Shown one piece after another: positions 6,183 through 6,260 of a stretch of 6,260 nt of DNA. Numbering within the stretch: position 1 is the stretch's first letter; every line of letters starts with the position of its first letter. Source of the stretch: CAZEGV01 sp964511645. Lineage in GTDB: Bacteria; Bacteroidota; Bacteroidia; Cytophagales; JAAEPT01. The position numbers and the translations under genes are program-made. The notes under the pieces are model-generated. The model was not told the origin of the DNA. It saw only the letters and a program-made list of their open reading frames with translations, and searched no databases. The stretch is from NCBI GenBank assembly GCA_964511645.1, contig CAZEGV010000093.1, positions 1 to 6,260 of the forward strand, written 5' to 3'.

Positions 6183-6229
6183 TTCGTTAGCGTTAAGGAT
6201 CGAAACGGCATCCTTTTTTGTTTTTTTTG
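6183..6229 (+). ncRNA. Candidate structured RNA or intergenic element with pseudoknot potential
   Basis: The stretch GTTAGCGTTAAGGATCGAAA, continuing into CGGCATCC and a T-rich tail, resembles intergenic sequences I associate with Flavobacteriia, possibly the flavo-1 RNA motif; this is recall, not a search result. The sequence allows an H-type pseudoknot: CGTT (6191-6194) with AACG (6204-6207), and AAGGAT (6195-6200) with ATCCTT (6210-6215). The two stems abut and could stack. The T-run after it supports plus-strand polarity. It may instead be only a terminator. Confidence 0.35.
6195..6228 (+). terminator. Probable plus-strand intrinsic terminator
   Basis: AAGGAT (6195-6200) pairs with ATCCTT (6210-6215) around a 9-nt loop. 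The T-run starts inside the right arm (6214-6219), and after one G eight more T's follow (6221-6228). The stem is only 6 bp, but the U-tract is long. It is the first believable rightward terminator after the trpEG operon, although it lies about 480 bp beyond the acyltransferase stop. If it does end that operon, the 3' part of the mRNA would be antisense to the whole TerB-like gene. Confidence 0.45.
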
Positions 6230-6253
6230 TGTCATATTGAGCTTGTCGAAATG
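6229..6253. repeat. Arm of a REP-like flavobacterial intergenic repeat
   Basis: GTCATATTGAGCTTGTCGAA (6231-6250), followed by ATG, matches the general form of a short sequence (GTCAnnTTGAGC...GTCGAA) that I recall as repeated many times, usually as inverted pairs, in intergenic regions of Flavobacteriia. Only one arm is present in the window; a partner arm would lie to the right. The call rests on recognition of the sequence type and cannot be proved from a single copy. Confidence 0.45.
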
Positions 6254-6260
6254 TTAAACA

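Noticed and set aside
6038..6235. 65-residue minus-strand open frame upstream of and overlapping the TerB-like gene
   Set aside because: It runs through the terminator-like hairpin and overlaps the start of a better-supported gene in another frame. Its protein is a Lys/Asn/Ile-rich translation of AT-rich intergenic DNA.

Overview
The window looks like a piece of a low-GC Flavobacteriia-type genome (phylum Bacteroidota). It is strongly AT-rich, its start codons lack good Shine-Dalgarno sequences, TAnnTTTG-like promoter elements can be found, and the right edge carries an intergenic sequence of a kind I associate with flavobacterial genomes. The taxonomic call is an inference from style and protein resemblance, not from a marker gene.

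Layout from left to right. Bases 1-281 are AT-rich and non-coding, with one imperfect 20-bp direct repeat. An intrinsic terminator on the minus strand (282-316) closes a leftward gene for a YceI-family lipoprotein (401-1069). A 204-bp divergent intergenic region follows. It contains a perfect 40-bp palindrome (1105-1144), the most striking non-coding element here. Four tightly packed rightward genes come next: trpE (1274-2695), trpG (2699-3289), a POT-family peptide transporter (3289-4599) and a membrane acyltransferase of the acyltransferase-3 family (4603-5715). Their junctions are +3 nt, a 1-nt TAATG overlap, and +3 nt, so they very probably form one operon. A small leftward gene for a TerB-like protein (5701-6075) overlaps the acyltransferase tail to tail by 15 bp. 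The right end (6076-6260) holds its upstream region, a terminator-like hairpin that could also form an H-type pseudoknot, and one arm of a REP-like intergenic repeat that runs towards the window edge.

How the genes relate. TrpE and TrpG together form anthranilate synthase, the first committed and normally feedback-inhibited step of tryptophan synthesis; TrpE has the LLES feedback motif and both subunits keep their catalytic residues. Instead of trpDCFBA, the next genes encode a proton-coupled di/tripeptide importer and an envelope acyltransferase. Making tryptophan and importing peptides may therefore be co-expressed, but the functional link is an inference. No tryptophan-codon leader peptide precedes trpE, so control, if local, more likely acts through the palindrome or enzyme feedback than through classical attenuation.

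No phage, transposase, CRISPR, tRNA or rRNA sequence was recognised. I did not find a clearly new multi-gene system. The best candidates for new biology are the palindrome, the trpEG-transporter-acyltransferase operon and the structured element at the right end.
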